From positions 1-7,149 of the forward strand of contig JAHIQC010000345.1 in the NCBI GenBank assembly GCA_018902765.1: DNA of 7,149 nucleotides. The letters are read 5' to 3'. The notes below the pieces were generated by a model. The model did not search any database, was not told the origin of the DNA, and was given only the letters and a program-made list of their open reading frames with translations. Shown piece by piece: positions 5,977-7,149 of the stretch; position 1 is the first letter of the stretch; every line of letters begins with the position of its first letter. Both the position numbers and the translations under genes were made by a program. Source of the DNA: Actinomycetota bacterium. GTDB taxonomy: Bacteria > Actinomycetota > Coriobacteriia > Anaerosomatales > JAHIQC01.

Positions 5977-7149
5977 ATGGCACGCAAGGTACGCTCTTGG
6001 ATGCTGGTCCATCCGGCCTTGGCCAGCCTGTCGTTCCTCGGCATGCTGGTTGTGGTGGTTCTTGGATTCCTCGGCGCCGCACAGGCCACGGATCAGGCGG
6101 TCTTCTGCAACAGCTGCCACGAGATGAGTCCCTATTACTCCGCTTGGCGCGAAGGCCCTCACGCCGACGTACCGTGCGTAGACTGCCACGTCGACTCGAA
6201 CAAAGTGAAGCAACTCACGCACAAGTTCGTTGCGCTCGAGGAGGTCTGGGTGCACATCGCTGGGGAACCGACGTTCCCGATGACCGAGAATGCCCCTATC
6301 CCCGACAAACGCTGCCTTTCGTGCCATGAGGACATCACTGAGCCGGGATACGCGGGGTTCTCCCATAAGGACCACGCTGCCAAAGGGCCTTGCACTGACT
6401 GCCACGACAACGCCGGGCACACGGTCACCGCGGCCGATCTTGAGGCCGCCGGCATCCTGAACGTCGATGGCCTCAAGGCCAACACCGAGCGACGTATCGC
6501 TGCAGTAGGACAGGGCACGGCCAACCTTGAGGGCCACGTGAAGACCGCCTGCGCGTCGTGTCATGACATGAAGGCCACCGGTTGCGCGTCGTGCCACACG
6601 CCGAAGCATGAGAAGCGCCCGCAGAGCTGCACGACATGCCACACCACGGATGCCAAGTGGGCGTTTGCGCATCCGGAATCCGACACCTGCGTCGACTGCC
6701 ACGCGCTGCCCAAGGATCACGTCAAGACGGCCGCAAGCGTTCGGTGCGCCGTGTGTCACTCCGAGCGAGGCGTCAAGTGGACGTTCTCGCATCCGGCGCG
6801 CACCGACTGTGAGACCTGCCATGTACAGCCTGCGGGTCACAAGGCCGGCACTTGCGCCAGTTGCCACACGCAGACGGGCGTGAGCTGGGCCGCAACGCAT
6901 CCGGCAGCAGGATCGTCCTGCGCAACCTGCCACAACGCTCCTGCGAAGCACCGCTCCGGCGCCTGCCAGACGTGCCACAAGAAGACTGACACGAGCTGGG
7001 CGTTCACGCACCCGGCCGGCGCCTCCTGCACGACGTGCCACAAGGCACCCGCGAAGCATCGCTCCGGCGCCTGCCAGACGTGCCACAAGAAGACTGGCGT
7101 GAATTGGGCATTCTCGCACCCAGCCGCATCCGCAAACTGCGCAACGTGC
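5977..7149 (+). CDS. NapC/NrfH-type membrane-anchored multiheme cytochrome c (3' end cut)
   Basis: 391 codons are visible. An N-terminal signal anchor (helix about 12-35) is followed by a NapC/NirT-like module with haem sites at Cys44 (CNSCHEM, where the Met can ligate the first haem), Cys67, Cys113 and Cys139. After a 50-residue linker come CXXCH sites at 192, 203, 218, 238, 257, 278, 293, 315, 330, 351 and 366; a sixteenth begins at 388 and is cut by the window end. Free histidines in W-x-F-x-HP and KH motifs can serve as distal ligands. NapC-type proteins oxidise membrane quinols; the added chain suggests electron transfer outward across the wall to a reductase or extracellular acceptor. 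The start is the ATG at 5977 (GAG 6 bases upstream); in-frame ATGs at 5917 and 5920 would add a 19-20-residue cytoplasmic tail and cannot be excluded. Full length is unknown. Confidence 0.93.
   Translation, partial: MARKVRSWMLVHPALASLSFLGMLVVVVLGFLGAAQATDQAVFCNSCHEMSPYYSAWREGPHADVPCVDCHVDSNKVKQLTHKFVALEEVWVHIAGEPTFPMTENAPIPDKRCLSCHEDITEPGYAGFSHKDHAAKGPCTDCHDNAGHTVTAADLEAAGILNVDGLKANTERRIAAVGQGTANLEGHVKTACASCHDMKATGCASCHTPKHEKRPQSCTTCHTTDAKWAFAHPESDTCVDCHALPKDHVKTAASVRCAVCHSERGVKWTFSHPARTDCETCHVQPAGHKAGTCASCHTQTGVSWAATHPAAGSSCATCHNAPAKHRSGACQTCHKKTDTSWAFTHPAGASCTTCHKAPAKHRSGACQTCHKKTGVNWAFSHPAASANCATC
6628..7149 (+). repeat. tandem two-haem repeats of about 36 residues within the cytochrome gene
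   Basis: From residue 218 onward the protein is built of modules with the order CXXCH, W-x-F/A-x-HP, CXXCH, KH or GH. Four are complete and a fifth is cut by the window end; haem-to-haem spacing settles at 36-37 residues. The unit is 108 bases in the last two copies: bases 6943-6988 and 7051-7096 differ at one position in 46. Earlier modules are diverged, so the array grew by repeated duplication, most recently at its visible 3' end. Confidence 0.85.

Noticed and set aside
5902..7119. Long (405-codon) open frame on the minus strand opposite the cytochrome
   Set aside because: It is antisense to the haem repeats; the recurrent TGC and CAC codons of CXXCH produce few stops on the other strand. 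The translation is a low-complexity Arg/Ala/Gly repeat with no recognisable domain.
6628..7149. Regular repeats considered as a CRISPR array
   Set aside because: The repeats are in-frame coding modules with CXXCH motifs, vary among copies and lack unique spacers of constant length.

Overview
The window comes from a GC-rich bacterium with strongly G/C-biased third codon positions. A monoderm actinobacterium of the Coriobacteriia type (for example the uncultured or anaerobic OPB41-like lineages) fits best, because it joins a large membrane-anchored multiheme c-type cytochrome, a selenocysteine tRNA and several actinobacterial-style features such as an apparently leaderless gene. This assignment is inference from gene content; nothing in the window names the taxon.

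Left part (1-3841, all on the minus strand). A MarR-family repressor runs off the left edge. It starts at a GTG with no ribosome binding site, directly behind a sigma70-like promoter and inside two overlapping palindromes, so it is probably leaderless and autoregulated. To its right is a compact five-gene operon, transcribed from 3841 down to 506 with junctions from a 4-base overlap to an 8-base gap. In order it encodes a DUF523 (TudS-like) iron-sulfur desulfidase with a DUF1722-like C-terminal half, a short FMN nitroreductase, the FetA ATPase and FetB permease of an iron exporter, and a small three-helix membrane protein with conserved-looking histidines. The operon combines Fe-S/sulfur chemistry, flavin redox chemistry and iron efflux, which suggests a stress or iron-homeostasis unit.

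Centre (3842-5503). Divergent from that operon, across only 50 bases, is a complete class I-type DNA photolyase with the electron-transfer tryptophan triad. A DUF523/DUF1722 gene beside a photolyase echoes the ybgA-phr pair of E. coli. Because the related desulfidases act on 4-thiouridine, the near-UV sensor in tRNA, a link to light stress is plausible. Convergent with the photolyase and overlapping its 3' end is a 73-codon Cys-rich gene with a Shine-Dalgarno sequence; I do not recognise its function.

Right part (5504-7149). On the minus strand lies a 97-base selenocysteine tRNA (anticodon UCA, long variable arm, encoded CCA), with a probable -10 element just upstream and a hairpin terminator just downstream. 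On the plus strand, running off the right edge, is a NapC/NrfH-type cytochrome: one N-terminal membrane helix, then 15 complete CXXCH haem sites and a sixteenth cut by the window end. Its C-terminal part is a series of two-haem modules of about 36 residues, the last two copies nearly identical at DNA level. It probably takes electrons from the quinone pool and conducts them outward along a haem chain.
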